The translations under genes were made by a program, and so were the position numbers. A stretch of 64,000 bases of DNA from the NCBI RefSeq assembly GCF_004217115.1, contig NZ_SHKN01000001.1, positions 2,545,781-2,609,780 of the forward strand, written 5' to 3'. Position 1 is the stretch's first letter. The number at the start of each line of letters is the position of its first letter. This stretch comes from Ancylomarina subtilis. Lineage in GTDB: Bacteria; Bacteroidota; Bacteroidia; Bacteroidales; Marinifilaceae. Under the pieces are notes generated by a model. The model did not search any database. It had not been told where the DNA came from and was given only the letters and a program-made list of their open reading frames with translations. This document shows, piece after piece, positions 15,656 through 25,678 of the stretch.

Positions 15656-16378
15656 CTAATTTTTAACACGTACTTCTTTTTGCCCCACATAAATATTGTG
15701 ATCAGAAGTTCTATACTTTGCAACAACATTCACAAGGGTATCAAGAACTTGCCCCTTATTAAAAAGGAAATCAATTCGACCAGATCCTTTTTCAGCAGAT
15801 ATGACTTTTGCTCTGACAGGAATGTATTTATTCTCAACCAAACGCGTGATGTAAAACTCCACATTCTTTGAATAATTATTCAGAAACATTTTCAACGTGA
15901 CTCTATCGGACCGAACAAACTGTTGCGATTCTATTGATGGGAAGACTTTTCGTAAACTTCCATTACGTTTGTATTCTTTTAGTCCAATTCCTGGCTCCCC
16001 CCTTTTATAAGGCGTTTCAGCCCAAAGTCTCCCATTGGAATAAAACTTCTTTTGTATGCCGTCTTTTTTATCATTCACATAAGGAGTTAGGGAATAAACC
16101 TGTCCATTCTTATGATATTTTTTGGCCATTCCGTTCAACTCATCTCCTACATATATGACCTCATCACTCAGTTCTCCAGTATCATAATAAACACGGGCAA
16201 CACCTTCTCTTATCCCATTTTTGTAAAAGGTCTCAGATTTTAACTTATCCCCATTATATCTTTTTACCCAACCTTCCAATACTTCGCCATCCTCATTTTT
16301 GATGACCGTTTCTTGTGCGTTCTTAGACTGGCAAGCAAATAACAGGAATATTGAGAGAATATAGAGTAACTGTTTCAT
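15656..16378 (-). CDS. MORN/YwqK-repeat lipoprotein
   Basis: A 240-aa predicted lipoprotein: signal peptide 1-15 and lipobox LFAC with the acylated Cys16. Residues about 35-150 are four or five tandem copies of an approximately 23-residue repeat of the form 'x-Y-x-N-G-x-x-x-x-E-x-x-Y-x-x-G' (MORN-like, as in the YwqK family). A different C-terminal region (about 155-240) is predicted beta-rich. Databases often call such proteins YwqK antitoxins, but no toxin gene is adjacent, so that label has no support here. The actual role is unknown. Confidence 0.75.
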   Translation of the reverse strand: MKQLLYILSIFLLFACQSKNAQETVIKNEDGEVLEGWVKRYNGDKLKSETFYKNGIREGVARVYYDTGELSDEVIYVGDELNGMAKKYHKNGQVYSLTPYVNDKKDGIQKKFYSNGRLWAETPYKRGEPGIGLKEYKRNGSLRKVFPSIESQQFVRSDRVTLKMFLNNYSKNVEFYITRLVENKYIPVRAKVISAEKGSGRIDFLFNKGQVLDTLVNVVAKYRTSDHNIYVGQKEVRVKN

Positions 16379-16499
16379 TATTATAAATTCGGTTATTTCA
16401 TAAAAATAAATAAAGCTAGTGAATAATAAAATTTAGGGATCGAATAATAGATTATCAATAAAGGATATAAGCATCAGAACTACAGCTTGAAACTTAACC

Positions 16500-17420
16500 T
16501 CACCCCATCCGTTTCCGCTTTATCAGATAAGCTTGTAAGACGTCTTTAAAGGGTTTATGGATATCAGCCTCAACAAAATCGATAGCAAATTGACTACACA
16601 GCAGTTTCATTTCATCGTAAAAAGCGGCTTGCTTTTGAATAAAAGCATCACGAACCTCTGATGGATTCAATTTTAAGCTCTCCCCAGTTTCCATATCAAT
16701 AAACCTGGATGGACGATTGGCATATTTAAAGTCATTTTCCAAGTCATGATCCGTTACAGCAAACAAAACCACTTCATGCTTATTGTAACGCAAATGCTGA
16801 AGAGCTTCCAGTATTTCCTGAGGACTATCATCCCCCATCAAATCGGAAAAAATAACGATTAAAGAACGCTTATGAATGGCCTCAGCTAAGTGGTGAATAT
16901 TTTCAGAAAACTTCGTATTTCGGTTTAAACCAATCTCTTCCTTATTATAAATCTTTAACAGCTCAGCATAAAGTCGCTGCGCGTGTGCAACAGATAGTTT
17001 TGCTGGGGTTAGCAATTCAATCTCATCTGAGAAAGTAGCCAGGCCTACAGCATCGCGTTGGTTCCGTAAAAGATGGATCAAAGCCGCAGAACAAAGCACC
17101 GAAAAGGCCATTTTAGAGACTTTCTTGTCCTGATAAGGGAAAAGCATAGATGATGAGGTATCAATCACTAAATGCGCTCTAAGGTTGGTCTCCTCTTCGA
17201 ATTGTTTCACAAAAAGTTTATCACTTCGTGCATAAAGTTTCCAATCGACATGTTTCGTGGATTCGCCCTTATTATACTGGCGATGCTCAGCAAACTCAAC
17301 CGAAAAACCATGATAAGGACTTCGATGCAAGCCTAGAAGAAAACCTTCAACAATTTGTCTGGCCATTAGCTCCAAATTGTCAAATGCTTCAAATTCTATT
17401 AAATCAGATAATTGCTTCAT
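16500..17420 (-). CDS. DUF58 domain protein (VWA-like)
   Basis: A 306-aa DUF58 protein. It has the family signature RQYNKGESTKHVDWKLYARSDKLFVKQF (about 47-74), followed by a von Willebrand A-like fold whose metal-site motif is DTSSS (about 88-92). DUF58 proteins usually work with MoxR-type AAA ATPases in envelope or stress systems. No moxR gene or BatA-E-like genes are adjacent here (the neighbours are trxA and a YwqK lipoprotein), so the usual cluster is split or lies elsewhere. Ends in RKRMG, normal for the family. Confidence 0.87.
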   Translation of the reverse strand: MKQLSDLIEFEAFDNLELMARQIVEGFLLGLHRSPYHGFSVEFAEHRQYNKGESTKHVDWKLYARSDKLFVKQFEEETNLRAHLVIDTSSSMLFPYQDKKVSKMAFSVLCSAALIHLLRNQRDAVGLATFSDEIELLTPAKLSVAHAQRLYAELLKIYNKEEIGLNRNTKFSENIHHLAEAIHKRSLIVIFSDLMGDDSPQEILEALQHLRYNKHEVVLFAVTDHDLENDFKYANRPSRFIDMETGESLKLNPSEVRDAFIQKQAAFYDEMKLLCSQFAIDFVEADIHKPFKDVLQAYLIKRKRMG

Positions 17421-17485
17421 GATTGTACTTGCCTAATTGTGATAAACTCAACAAATCCTTTTCAGATTAATCATTCAAATTTGAC

Positions 17486-17518
17486 AAAAAAAAGGCATAG
17501 AAAAGAATTCTATGCCTT
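17486..17518 (-). terminator. intrinsic terminator downstream of trxA
   Basis: AAGGCATAGAA (17492-17502) pairs with TTCTATGCCTT (17508-17518). The A8 tract at the left gives a U-run on the minus strand. Confidence 0.85.
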
Positions 17519-17546
17519 AAATATGATTGCAATGTTTTACTATCGA

Positions 17547-17864
17547 TTAAAGTAAAGCATTCATTTTTTCAGCTATTGCTGTTTTTGGTACAGCACCCAC
17601 TTGCTTGTCAACAACCTCACCATTCTTTAAGAAAATAATGGTAGGAATGTTACGAATACCAAACTTAGCAGCAGTTGCAGGACATGAGTCAACATCAACT
17701 TTAGTTACTACAAATTTGCCATCGTAATCTTGAGCTAATTCATCAACAATAGGTCCAACCATTCTACATGGTCCACACCATTCAGCCCAAAAGTCAACCA
17801 ATACAGGCTTATCAGATTTTAAAACAATCTCTTCGAAATTAGTATCATCTACTTTAATAGTCAT
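17547..17864 (-). CDS. trxA: thioredoxin
   Basis: A 105-aa cytoplasmic thioredoxin with the active-site WAEWCGPCRM motif, the NIPTI cis-proline region and the usual length. The open frame reaches 17903, but the 13 extra residues do not fit the family, and ATG 17864 begins the conserved MTIKVDDTNFEE start. It lies between dnaE (upstream, 95 bases away) and a terminator, and could be read together with dnaE or from its own promoter. Confidence 0.93.
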   Translation of the reverse strand: MTIKVDDTNFEEIVLKSDKPVLVDFWAEWCGPCRMVGPIVDELAQDYDGKFVVTKVDVDSCPATAAKFGIRNIPTIIFLKNGEVVDKQVGAVPKTAIAEKMNALL

Positions 17865-17959
17865 GGTTTTTTTTATTTTTTGGTTTATATCCGCTAGATA
17901 CATCCTATTGAAAGTCTCATATCTAGCTATCTAAAAATGTTAATTTTTAAAGACGCAAT

Positions 17960-20900
17960 TTAGTTAATTTTGAAATCAATTTCAGAATTATTTTTAAAAT
18001 ATTCTATCAAATCAGAAGAAAGTTTCACTTTACAAGTGCGTGAAAACATTTTTAATTTCATCTTTCCCTCATCAACAATTACAAAATCAACAATCAAATT
18101 TCCTTTATTATCTTCGTGAGTCAAGCAATTCTCCATCTCGTTTACAATTTCCTGAGTCAGACTCATCACCGGAATTGTCAGAGTAATTCGTTTCACTCTT
18201 TGTTCTAAAACGTCAGATAGCAAGCCAATCGACTTGATTTTATATTCTAACTCAGTGGAATCCTTAGGCCAGGTTCGTTGCTGAACACGTCCGTTTATGA
18301 AAACCGAAAGTCCCTCAACAAAATAGTTGTTGAATTCCACAAAATCCTTCCCAAAGAAAGGCAACTCGTAGGAATCCGTAAAATCTTCGATATTAACGAT
18401 AGCAAACGGGTTACCGGTACGTGTAATACCTCGTCGAATTGCCGTAACCATCCCCGCAATACTGATATCCTTATCTTTAAACTGAAACATATCTGTCGAA
18501 AGCTCAGCTAATGAAGCATTACAAAAAGAATCAATCTCCAAACGATAATCGTCAAGGGGATGAGCTGAAAGGTAAATCCCAATCAAAGCCTTCTCCTTAT
18601 TCAATCGCTCAAGTTTATTCCACTCACCCGAACTCGGCACTTTAGGTGGTGTAACCACATAGTCCTCAACTCCTCCAAAGAGGGTTTGTTGAGCCATGGC
18701 CTTTTCAGACTGCAATTTATTTCCATATTTGGATAAAAGCTCAATAAAAGGCGTATCGAACTCATCGCATGCAAAATACTGGCTGCGATTCAATTCAAAA
18801 CTGTCAAAACCTCCGGACATAGCCAGATTCTCAAGTGTTCGTTTGTTGACAGTTCTTAAATTGACACGTTCAACAAAATCGAATATATCCTTAAATTCAC
18901 CATTTTCTCGTTCTCTGATGATATCCTCAACAGCAGCCTCTCCAACACCTTTAACCGCTGCCATTCCAAAACGAACAGCACCCTCCTTATTCACTGTAAA
19001 ACGGAGATATGATTCATTCACATCAGGTCCTAAAACGGGCAAACGCATGCGCTTACACTCATCCATAAAGATGGTTACCTTTTCGATATCAGACAGGTTA
19101 CGACTTAGCACTGCTGCCATAAATTCAGCTGGATAATGTGCTTTCAGATAACCTGTTTGATAGGCAATATAAGCGTAACAAACCGAGTGCGATTTATTAA
19201 AAGCATATTGAGCAAAAGCTTCCCAGTCGGCCCAAATTTTGTCGATCAAATCTTCGGGTTTCTCAATTTTACGCGTCACCTCTTTGTCATCGCCTCTGGC
19301 TGTGAATTTGAAGGTTTTACCTTTTCCTTTCACCTCCTTCTCAAAACCTTCGATAAACTGATCATTTGCCAAACAACCTTCGATAAACTTCTCTTTCAGC
19401 TTATCCATCTCGGCAATTTTTTTCTTACCCATTGCCTTACGCAATGAATCTGACATACCTCGTGTAAATCCACCTAAAGCTCTCGACTGGAGCATCACCT
19501 GCTCCTGATAAACCGTAATACCATAGGTATCCTTCAGGTATTTTTCCATCATAGGATGATCGTATATAATCTCCTCAGTACCGTGCTTACGATTCACAAA
19601 GTTAGGAATGTATTGCATCGGTCCCGGACGGTAAAGCGCATTCATGGCCACAAGGTCCTCAAAACGGTTGGGTTTAAGTGCCTTCAAGTGTTTCTTCATC
19701 CCGGGTGACTCAAACTGGAAAATACCCGTTGTTTCACCATGTGAGAAAAGTTCAAATGTTTTCTCATCCTTAATCGGAATGCTATCAATATCGATATCAA
19801 TTCCCTTAGACAGCTTAACATTGGCCAGCGTATCCTTAATAATGGATAGGGTTTTCAGTCCCAAAAAGTCCATCTTTAGCATGCCAACATCTTCTACAAA
19901 ACGTCCATCGTACTGTGTTACTAACAGGTTAACACCTTTTACCTGCATAATAGGAATATGCTCAGTCAGAGCATCACGGCCAATGAGAATACCACAGGCG
20001 TGCACTCCGGTCTGACGAACCGATCCTTCCAAATTTTCAGCAAACCCCAGAGTTTGAGAGACCAATTGATCATCAGATGTTCTCTCCCTTTCCAGCTCCG
20101 GTTCTTCCTTAAAGGCTTTAGCCAAACTAACTTTAGGCCCATCAGGGACTAATTTAGCCAAACGATTTGCCTCTGATAAAGGGAGTTTCAGAACACGCGC
20201 CACATCCTTAATGGATGATTTGGCCGCCATGGTTCCAAAGGTTACAATATGTGACACCTTTTCGTGTCCATATTTTTCAGTCACCCAATCCAAAACCTGC
20301 TGACGACCATCGTCATCAAAGTCGATATCGACATCGGGCATGGAAATACGATCCGGATTCAGGAAACGCTCGAACAGCAAATCGTATTTAATTGGGTCTA
20401 TATTGGTAATTTTAATGCAATAGGCTACAGCCGATCCCGCCGCAGAACCACGACCTGGCCCCACAATAACGCCCATGTCACGGGCAGCTTTAATAAAGTC
20501 CCAGGTAATCAGGAAGTAACCTGGAAATCCCATCTTCTTGATGGTCTCAAGCTCAAAATCCAAACGCTCAACAATCTCTTTAGGCAGATCTTCTCCCCAA
20601 CGCTCGTGAGCACCCTCATAGGCTAAATGACGTAAGAAACTATCGGCATTCTCAAAGCCTTCCGGAATAGGAAAATCGGGCATCAATGGCGGAACATTTA
20701 ACTCATAGTTCTCCACCTTATCAGCTATTTCCTGCGTATTGGTAATCGCTTCAGGAACATCCGCAAAAAGCTCACACATCTCGGCTGTGGTCTTCAAAAA
20801 TTCCTGTTTGGTATATCGCATTCGAGTGGGATCATCCAAATCCTTACCTGTATTCAAACAAATCAGAAGATCATGTGCATCCGCATCTTCTTCATTTAAA

Positions 20901-21553
20901 AAATGAGAATCATTGGTCGCAATTACCTTAACATCATGCTTTTTCGAAAGCTCTAATATCTTCTTATTACATAGCTCCTGATTATCGTATATATCGGCAT
21001 TCTTTACGGGGTCATCCGTCTTGTGACGCATGATTTCCAAATAATAATCTTCCCCAAACAAATTCTTATACCAGGTAATGGTCTCATCCAACTCAGCCCA
21101 TCGCTCATTCATAATATGCTGAGGGACTTCTCCTCCTAAACAAGCTGTTGAAATGATAAGGCCTTCATGATGTTTTTCCAAAAGCTCTCTATCGATACGA
21201 GGTTTGTAATAGAATCCATCCACATATCCCAATGAAGCCAATCGCATCAGATTGTGATAGCCTTCCTTGTTCTTAGCCAAAATTATTAAATGATAACCTG
21301 ATCGATCTTGCCTTTCACTCTTATCGAAACGCGAACGACGCGCCACATAAGCTTCAATGCCCAAAATGGGTTTAATTCCACTAGACGTTGCTGCTGCATG
21401 AAATTCCTTAATTCCAAACATGTTGCCATGATCAGTCAGGGCAACAGCAGGCATGCCATCTTCCTTAACCTTGTCGATCATGCGTTTGATTTTTGACGCA
21501 CCATCGAGAATGGAATATTGTGAGTGAACGTGTAAGTGTGTGAATTTGGTCAT
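17960..21553 (-). CDS. dnaE: DNA polymerase III subunit alpha
   Basis: The replicative polymerase catalytic subunit, 1197 aa (slightly longer than the E. coli enzyme). Order of domains: PHP (1-280; HLHVHSQYS at 6-14 and ALTDHGNMFG), polymerase core with the catalytic motif MPDVDIDFDDDGR (two aspartates, aligned with the E. coli PDFDVDF motif) and MDFLGLKTLSII, then fingers and beta-binding regions, and an OB fold near the C terminus (from about 995). Many PHP metal ligands look intact, so this domain may keep metal-dependent exonuclease activity; that is inference. An exact promoter box lies at 21650-21643. Confidence 0.96.
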   Translation of the reverse strand: MTKFTHLHVHSQYSILDGASKIKRMIDKVKEDGMPAVALTDHGNMFGIKEFHAAATSSGIKPILGIEAYVARRSRFDKSERQDRSGYHLIILAKNKEGYHNLMRLASLGYVDGFYYKPRIDRELLEKHHEGLIISTACLGGEVPQHIMNERWAELDETITWYKNLFGEDYYLEIMRHKTDDPVKNADIYDNQELCNKKILELSKKHDVKVIATNDSHFLNEEDADAHDLLICLNTGKDLDDPTRMRYTKQEFLKTTAEMCELFADVPEAITNTQEIADKVENYELNVPPLMPDFPIPEGFENADSFLRHLAYEGAHERWGEDLPKEIVERLDFELETIKKMGFPGYFLITWDFIKAARDMGVIVGPGRGSAAGSAVAYCIKITNIDPIKYDLLFERFLNPDRISMPDVDIDFDDDGRQQVLDWVTEKYGHEKVSHIVTFGTMAAKSSIKDVARVLKLPLSEANRLAKLVPDGPKVSLAKAFKEEPELERERTSDDQLVSQTLGFAENLEGSVRQTGVHACGILIGRDALTEHIPIMQVKGVNLLVTQYDGRFVEDVGMLKMDFLGLKTLSIIKDTLANVKLSKGIDIDIDSIPIKDEKTFELFSHGETTGIFQFESPGMKKHLKALKPNRFEDLVAMNALYRPGPMQYIPNFVNRKHGTEEIIYDHPMMEKYLKDTYGITVYQEQVMLQSRALGGFTRGMSDSLRKAMGKKKIAEMDKLKEKFIEGCLANDQFIEGFEKEVKGKGKTFKFTARGDDKEVTRKIEKPEDLIDKIWADWEAFAQYAFNKSHSVCYAYIAYQTGYLKAHYPAEFMAAVLSRNLSDIEKVTIFMDECKRMRLPVLGPDVNESYLRFTVNKEGAVRFGMAAVKGVGEAAVEDIIRERENGEFKDIFDFVERVNLRTVNKRTLENLAMSGGFDSFELNRSQYFACDEFDTPFIELLSKYGNKLQSEKAMAQQTLFGGVEDYVVTPPKVPSSGEWNKLERLNKEKALIGIYLSAHPLDDYRLEIDSFCNASLAELSTDMFQFKDKDISIAGMVTAIRRGITRTGNPFAIVNIEDFTDSYELPFFGKDFVEFNNYFVEGLSVFINGRVQQRTWPKDSTELEYKIKSIGLLSDVLEQRVKRITLTIPVMSLTQEIVNEMENCLTHEDNKGNLIVDFVIVDEGKMKLKMFSRTCKVKLSSDLIEYFKNNSEIDFKIN

Positions 21554-21642
21554 CGATTCGGTTTAATAAAATTTCGGTTCCCATCTGAATCTGTAGATAT
21601 TCAAAACATTAGAAATATCATCTTTTCAAAATGGCCTTCCGA

Positions 21643-21650
21643 CAAATTTA
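21643..21650 (-). promoter_or_regulatory. dnaE promoter -7 box TAAATTTG
   Basis: Exact TAnnTTTG match on the minus strand, about 85-90 bases upstream of the dnaE start codon. Confidence 0.45.
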
Positions 21651-21710
21651 AGCTTTTCTACGGTTTTATTCCTGTGAAATCAATCGAAAAAATCAATCTC
21701 TTGATAGGTT

Positions 21711-23900
21711 CTACTTTAAAGAAACTTCAACTCGAAAATTAGGAGATTTCAATTGCTCCGGCATGTTTCGTAAATCGGCAGTTTTCACCTTGAATGACTC
21801 AAGATCAAGATTCAGGCTATCCTGCATATAGACCTGTAAAACAGTATTCCTTTTTTGCAGTAGATCTGAGAAGGATTGATTCAACTGTTCCTCGCCCACA
21901 AACTTGATACAGATGGCTGATAAACTAGCTCCTTCTTCCAGACTTGTATTGCTTTTCAGGTAAGCCAGAAAGTCCAAATTAGCCATAGCCCAGACTTTTA
22001 GCTGATCATCTGAAACAATCGGATAAGCCATCCCATTTGTATTGCAATAGGTTGTAACAGCACTTTTAATCGCAAGCAATTCCTTTTCTTGCTGAAGACT
22101 GGTTTGTTGAATGAATGAGAAACTCAATTCCTTTTTCTTAGATAATATGGTCGCAATCTTAGTCAGATTCTTCTTCTGAACCGCATCTAAACTATCCTGT
22201 AGAAAATGGAACGGAATCGTTTTGATACTCTCGGGATCTCCACCTGCCAAATTACCCAGGATATTGAAAGGCTGACTGGCTGTTTTAATCAGAAAATTCA
22301 TCAAGGTTTTCCAAATGATCTTTCCGATTCTGAAATCAGGATCCGATGGATTGCCCGATACCGGCAGATCAAAATCAATCAAATCATCTTTATCTTTCAA
22401 GAGATAAAGTCCCAAACGAACAGGAGCTTTTATGGTGTTTTTATCCTTTGTTTTCTCACCAAAATCCAATTCCGAAATGCGAATATTATTCTCATTTTTA
22501 AGCTGGGTACTCGTCATTTCGATGCGGGTTTTATAATTAAACTCCCCTTGTGTGATGGGACGAGCAATATAGAACTCGGTGTAAGGCGAAAAGCTCATCA
22601 TTTCAAGATTCTCCACATGACTTTTAAAAGACACTGCCTTTAAATCTTTCAAACTAAAAGTGCCTTCTCCGGCTGATCTTCCAGATCCTTGTAACTTCAT
22701 TTCATATTTTAAAGGGATGGCATCTACCTGTTCTGAGAGTTGTCCCATGGCAATATTAATGTCTGTCAGATCGTATACAAAATCACGATTCAAGGTGTTA
22801 TCTGTAAAACTCAACAGTCCATTACTCACCGAAATACTATCGACTTGATAAAATAAGTTTGTTGTTGTATCCGACTGAACTTGTATGGTATCCGTCGCCA
22901 AAGAGTCGACTTGCATCATAGGACTTAAAAACCTTTCAAAATTGCTCGACTCCTTATCCAAACTGGCATAAATCTCAGGAGAATCAACATGAACCATCCC
23001 AATCTCGAAATGGGAAGTTCCCAGATTTAACGAATCCAAAGCAACATCAATACTTTTAGCTGCGAATAGCTTTTGCTCATTCCCGTCTTTCATATCGAGA
23101 CGATCAAGATTCACCTGTCCCGACACAATTAAATCTGTCGGTTTATCCAAACTTCCCTTAAGTTTAATGCTCGTATTTAGCTGCCCAGAAACAGACGAAA
23201 CATTAATAAAATCGGTCAAATAAGCCTTAATCGGTTCCAGATCGATGGCCTGCATAAACAGATCAATGGCATAGGCATTTTTAGTATGATCCACATCGGC
23301 ATTCACGCGAACCTTACCCTGATTTCCCATGGCAAACTCCACCCCCATCTCCGACTTTTCATTGTTCCATGCGATCAATGGGAGTTCCAAATCCATCTGT
23401 TTAAATTCGATGGTATTCTTCTTCAAAACATCGGTATACTTAAACGATCCATTCTTAAAATGAATGTTCTCTATGGCAAACTTTAAATTCTTTTTTTCAC
23501 CTGGCTCTTCAACCACTGAATCTTGCTTAGGTATCATGCTATCGAAATTGAAACCCAAACTATCCTGAATCACCGAAACGTCCAATCCATCGAGATAAAT
23601 CTTCGAAAACGCATATTCCCCACTAAGCAAATGCCAGGGCGAAAAGTTGACATGCAACTCATCAAAAGCCACAAAGCTGTTCATTTTATCCGCTTCGTAA
23701 AGTTTGAATCCTTTTATTCCCAAGGCTACTTGCGCATAATTAAAATGCAATTCTTCAATGGTAAGTTTACGCCCTACTAACTTTTCTGAATTTTTCACCA
23801 CCCAATATTTTACGAATGAAGAAAGAAAAAAGAAGAGTATAAAAAGGAACGCACAAATTGCAAGAAGAATCTTTCTGCCCTTGGATAATTGAAATTTCAT
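21711..23900 (-). CDS. AsmA/DUF748-like envelope protein
   Basis: A 729-aa protein with one N-terminal membrane anchor (about 10-31) and a long beta-rich periplasmic part. Repeated short strands, a central FSPYTEFYIARPITQGEFNYKTRIEM segment and DLPVSGNPSDPDFRIGKIIWKTLMNFLIKTASQPFNILGNLAGGD near 500-545 are characteristic of the DUF748 / AsmA-like group, thought to move or bridge lipids across the periplasm. A smaller C-terminal region (about 560-729) with hydrophilic helices follows. It is single-copy here, and the function is inferred from family only. A promoter box lies at 24003-23996. Confidence 0.77.
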   Translation of the reverse strand: MKFQLSKGRKILLAICAFLFILFFFLSSFVKYWVVKNSEKLVGRKLTIEELHFNYAQVALGIKGFKLYEADKMNSFVAFDELHVNFSPWHLLSGEYAFSKIYLDGLDVSVIQDSLGFNFDSMIPKQDSVVEEPGEKKNLKFAIENIHFKNGSFKYTDVLKKNTIEFKQMDLELPLIAWNNEKSEMGVEFAMGNQGKVRVNADVDHTKNAYAIDLFMQAIDLEPIKAYLTDFINVSSVSGQLNTSIKLKGSLDKPTDLIVSGQVNLDRLDMKDGNEQKLFAAKSIDVALDSLNLGTSHFEIGMVHVDSPEIYASLDKESSNFERFLSPMMQVDSLATDTIQVQSDTTTNLFYQVDSISVSNGLLSFTDNTLNRDFVYDLTDINIAMGQLSEQVDAIPLKYEMKLQGSGRSAGEGTFSLKDLKAVSFKSHVENLEMMSFSPYTEFYIARPITQGEFNYKTRIEMTSTQLKNENNIRISELDFGEKTKDKNTIKAPVRLGLYLLKDKDDLIDFDLPVSGNPSDPDFRIGKIIWKTLMNFLIKTASQPFNILGNLAGGDPESIKTIPFHFLQDSLDAVQKKNLTKIATILSKKKELSFSFIQQTSLQQEKELLAIKSAVTTYCNTNGMAYPIVSDDQLKVWAMANLDFLAYLKSNTSLEEGASLSAICIKFVGEEQLNQSFSDLLQKRNTVLQVYMQDSLNLDLESFKVKTADLRNMPEQLKSPNFRVEVSLK

Positions 23901-24235
23901 AATTTAGAATTGGAATCGAATTAAATAAAGAATACTCTATATGACTGAATTAAACCTATTCTGAATAGGCTGAAGCTAGTCAATAGATTTAAGTACAAAA
24001 TTAAGTTTTTATTTACTTCTTTCTGCGGGTTTTTGATTGAAAAAACTGATCCGGTCATAGACAGTTGTCTTCATTAATTGCCATTGTAGGCGGGTTTATG
24101 GAAGAGAGCCTTATTTCAAATAAAAAAAGCTTTATTAAGATCAATAAAACACTCCGTAATCAATACATAATAAAATTATTTACATAACTTCGCAGTTAAA
24201 TATTTTCATTATAGACTTTAATACTCATATACGCC
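23901..24235. other. intergenic stretch between divergent genes
   Basis: 335 AT-rich bases with the DUF748-gene promoter box at 23996-24003. Upstream of the plus gene, TAACTTCG at about 24185 is a one-mismatch -7 box. I see no gene or RNA in it. Confidence 0.5.
23996..24003 (-). promoter_or_regulatory. DUF748-gene promoter -7 box TAATTTTG
   Basis: Exact TAnnTTTG match on the minus strand, about 95 bases before the start codon. Confidence 0.4.
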
Positions 24236-24655
24236 ATGAACAATCTTTTTAAAATTTCATTGTTTATTCTTCTCCTCACTCTTGTAGCCAATAAAGGTTT
24301 TTCACAAACCAGTCTTGCCTACTACAACTCTTCAGATTCGAAAATTGGGCTAGCTCATAATTTCACCCCAAAACTATGGGGCGAAGCCAGGCTTTCTCTT
24401 ACTTTTAAAGATCTCAATACCGAATTCGTTTTATGCTATGATGCACTTAAACTGAAGGATTACAACTTCTATTTAGGCCTGGGAGCTCAAATTAGAGATG
24501 AAAGTGGTCTTGTTATTCCCATTGGCGTTCAAGTAGCTCCATTTGAAAAATTCAAGAACCTTTCGCTTCAGGTGGAATTACTGCCCATATTCACCGATTA
24601 TGACACTATGCTGCAAAGTTCAATCGGTGTCCGTTACACATTTGGAAAGAAATAG
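24236..24655 (+). CDS. small predicted outer-membrane beta-barrel protein
   Basis: A 139-aa protein with a Sec signal peptide (1-24, cleaved after GFSQ). The remainder is alternating short hydrophobic strands with aromatic girdles (KLWGEARLSLTF, NFYLGLGAQI, LSLQVELLPIF) and ends in SSIGVRYTFGKK, the usual last strand of a small barrel. I do not recognise a specific family. It has its own terminator. Confidence 0.6.
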   Translation: MNNLFKISLFILLLTLVANKGFSQTSLAYYNSSDSKIGLAHNFTPKLWGEARLSLTFKDLNTEFVLCYDALKLKDYNFYLGLGAQIRDESGLVIPIGVQVAPFEKFKNLSLQVELLPIFTDYDTMLQSSIGVRYTFGKK

Positions 24656-24680
24656 AGATTTGGTAAATAGATAATGTATA

Positions 24681-24707
24681 AACGGGCTCGTAAGGGTTCG
24701 TTTTTTT
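24681..24707 (+). terminator. intrinsic terminator after the small barrel gene
   Basis: AACGGGCTC (24681-24689) pairs with GGGTTCGTT (24694-24702) using three G-T pairs, and runs into T7 (24701-24707). Confidence 0.75.
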
Positions 24708-24815
24708 ATACAACCCCAAACATTTTTATGTATCTTATTTTAAATACATAACATAAACTATTTATTGATAAAATAGTTATATTAGCGAATCATTTAACCC
24801 TACACAATAAAAAAT

Positions 24816-25595
24816 ATGAAACGAATTTTAATCATCACACTTCTACTTTTTTCAAGCACAATCATCTTTTCACAAGAAAAACTTACAAATCAATCTATCA
24901 TTGAATTTATAGAGTTAGGATTTGGCAGCGATGTCATTAAATCCAAAATTAATTCATCCCCTGTTAAGTTTAATACCTGTATAGAACAGCTTAAAGTACT
25001 CAAGAGTAAAGGAGTCTCATCTGACATCTTAGCGTTAATGATTGAAAAATCCAAAGTGGTTGTCGAAACTGGACTTTTTTTCAACGATAACGATAATCTT
25101 AAAAAAATTGAACCATCAGTCTTTTCAGGAACCAAAACTAGCGCTCTTGCTGCTGGATTGACATACGGAATTGCCTCAGCAAAAGTTAAGTCTTATATAC
25201 ATAACGCACATTCTTCAAATAAATTAAATTCTAAAGATCAAAGTTTTATTTTTCAGTTTGATCTACAAAACAAACAGAACCTAGGAAGTGGTAACTGGTG
25301 GTTTAAAACTGCATCATCACCAAATGAATTTGTTCTTACAAGTTTAAAACAAAAAACGAGAAAAAATCAACGAGAATTAATCACTGGCAAAGTCTCTGGT
25401 ATAACAGCTTCAACACAAATGGGTATTGATACTAAGAATACAATCCCTTTTACAATAGAAGATTTAGGTGATGGCAAATACAAAGTCAAACCAGAACAAA
25501 ACTTACAACCTGGTGAATATTGTTTTTTTTACCAAGGAACTATACCTGTTGGAGGGTTTAATAACCAATCTATATTTGACTTTTCAATCCAATAA
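24816..25595 (+). CDS. secreted protein of unknown function
   Basis: A 259-aa protein with a signal peptide (1-19, IIFSQ). Residues about 24-70 (SIIEFIELGFGSDVIKSKIN ... KSKGVSSDILALMIEK) match a short helical motif common in Bacteroidota secreted proteins, in which an xxG-(F/L)-(S/G)xxVI repeat is followed by a LKxxGVSxxIL repeat. The rest is beta-rich with an Ala/Gly-rich hydrophobic patch (about 107-125). The function is unknown. It ends just before a bidirectional terminator. Confidence 0.6.
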   Translation: MKRILIITLLLFSSTIIFSQEKLTNQSIIEFIELGFGSDVIKSKINSSPVKFNTCIEQLKVLKSKGVSSDILALMIEKSKVVVETGLFFNDNDNLKKIEPSVFSGTKTSALAAGLTYGIASAKVKSYIHNAHSSNKLNSKDQSFIFQFDLQNKQNLGSGNWWFKTASSPNEFVLTSLKQKTRKNQRELITGKVSGITASTQMGIDTKNTIPFTIEDLGDGKYKVKPEQNLQPGEYCFFYQGTIPVGGFNNQSIFDFSIQ

Positions 25596-25624
25596 TCCCA
25601 ATAAAGAATACAATAAAGTTTAAA

Positions 25625-25654
25625 AAGCCGCCAGAATTGATATTCTGACGGCTT
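25625..25654. terminator. bidirectional terminator
   Basis: AAGCCG-CAGAAT (25625-25637, one bulge position) pairs with ATTCTG-CGGCTT (25642-25654); A-rich left and T-rich right flanks. It serves the convergent secreted-protein gene and the exonuclease gene. Confidence 0.8.
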
Positions 25655-25678
25655 CTATATTTTATTGGAATCCAATAC

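Noticed and set aside
15656-16378. YwqK antitoxin of a toxin-antitoxin system
   Set aside because: It is a repeat-containing lipoprotein with a signal peptide; no toxin gene is adjacent.
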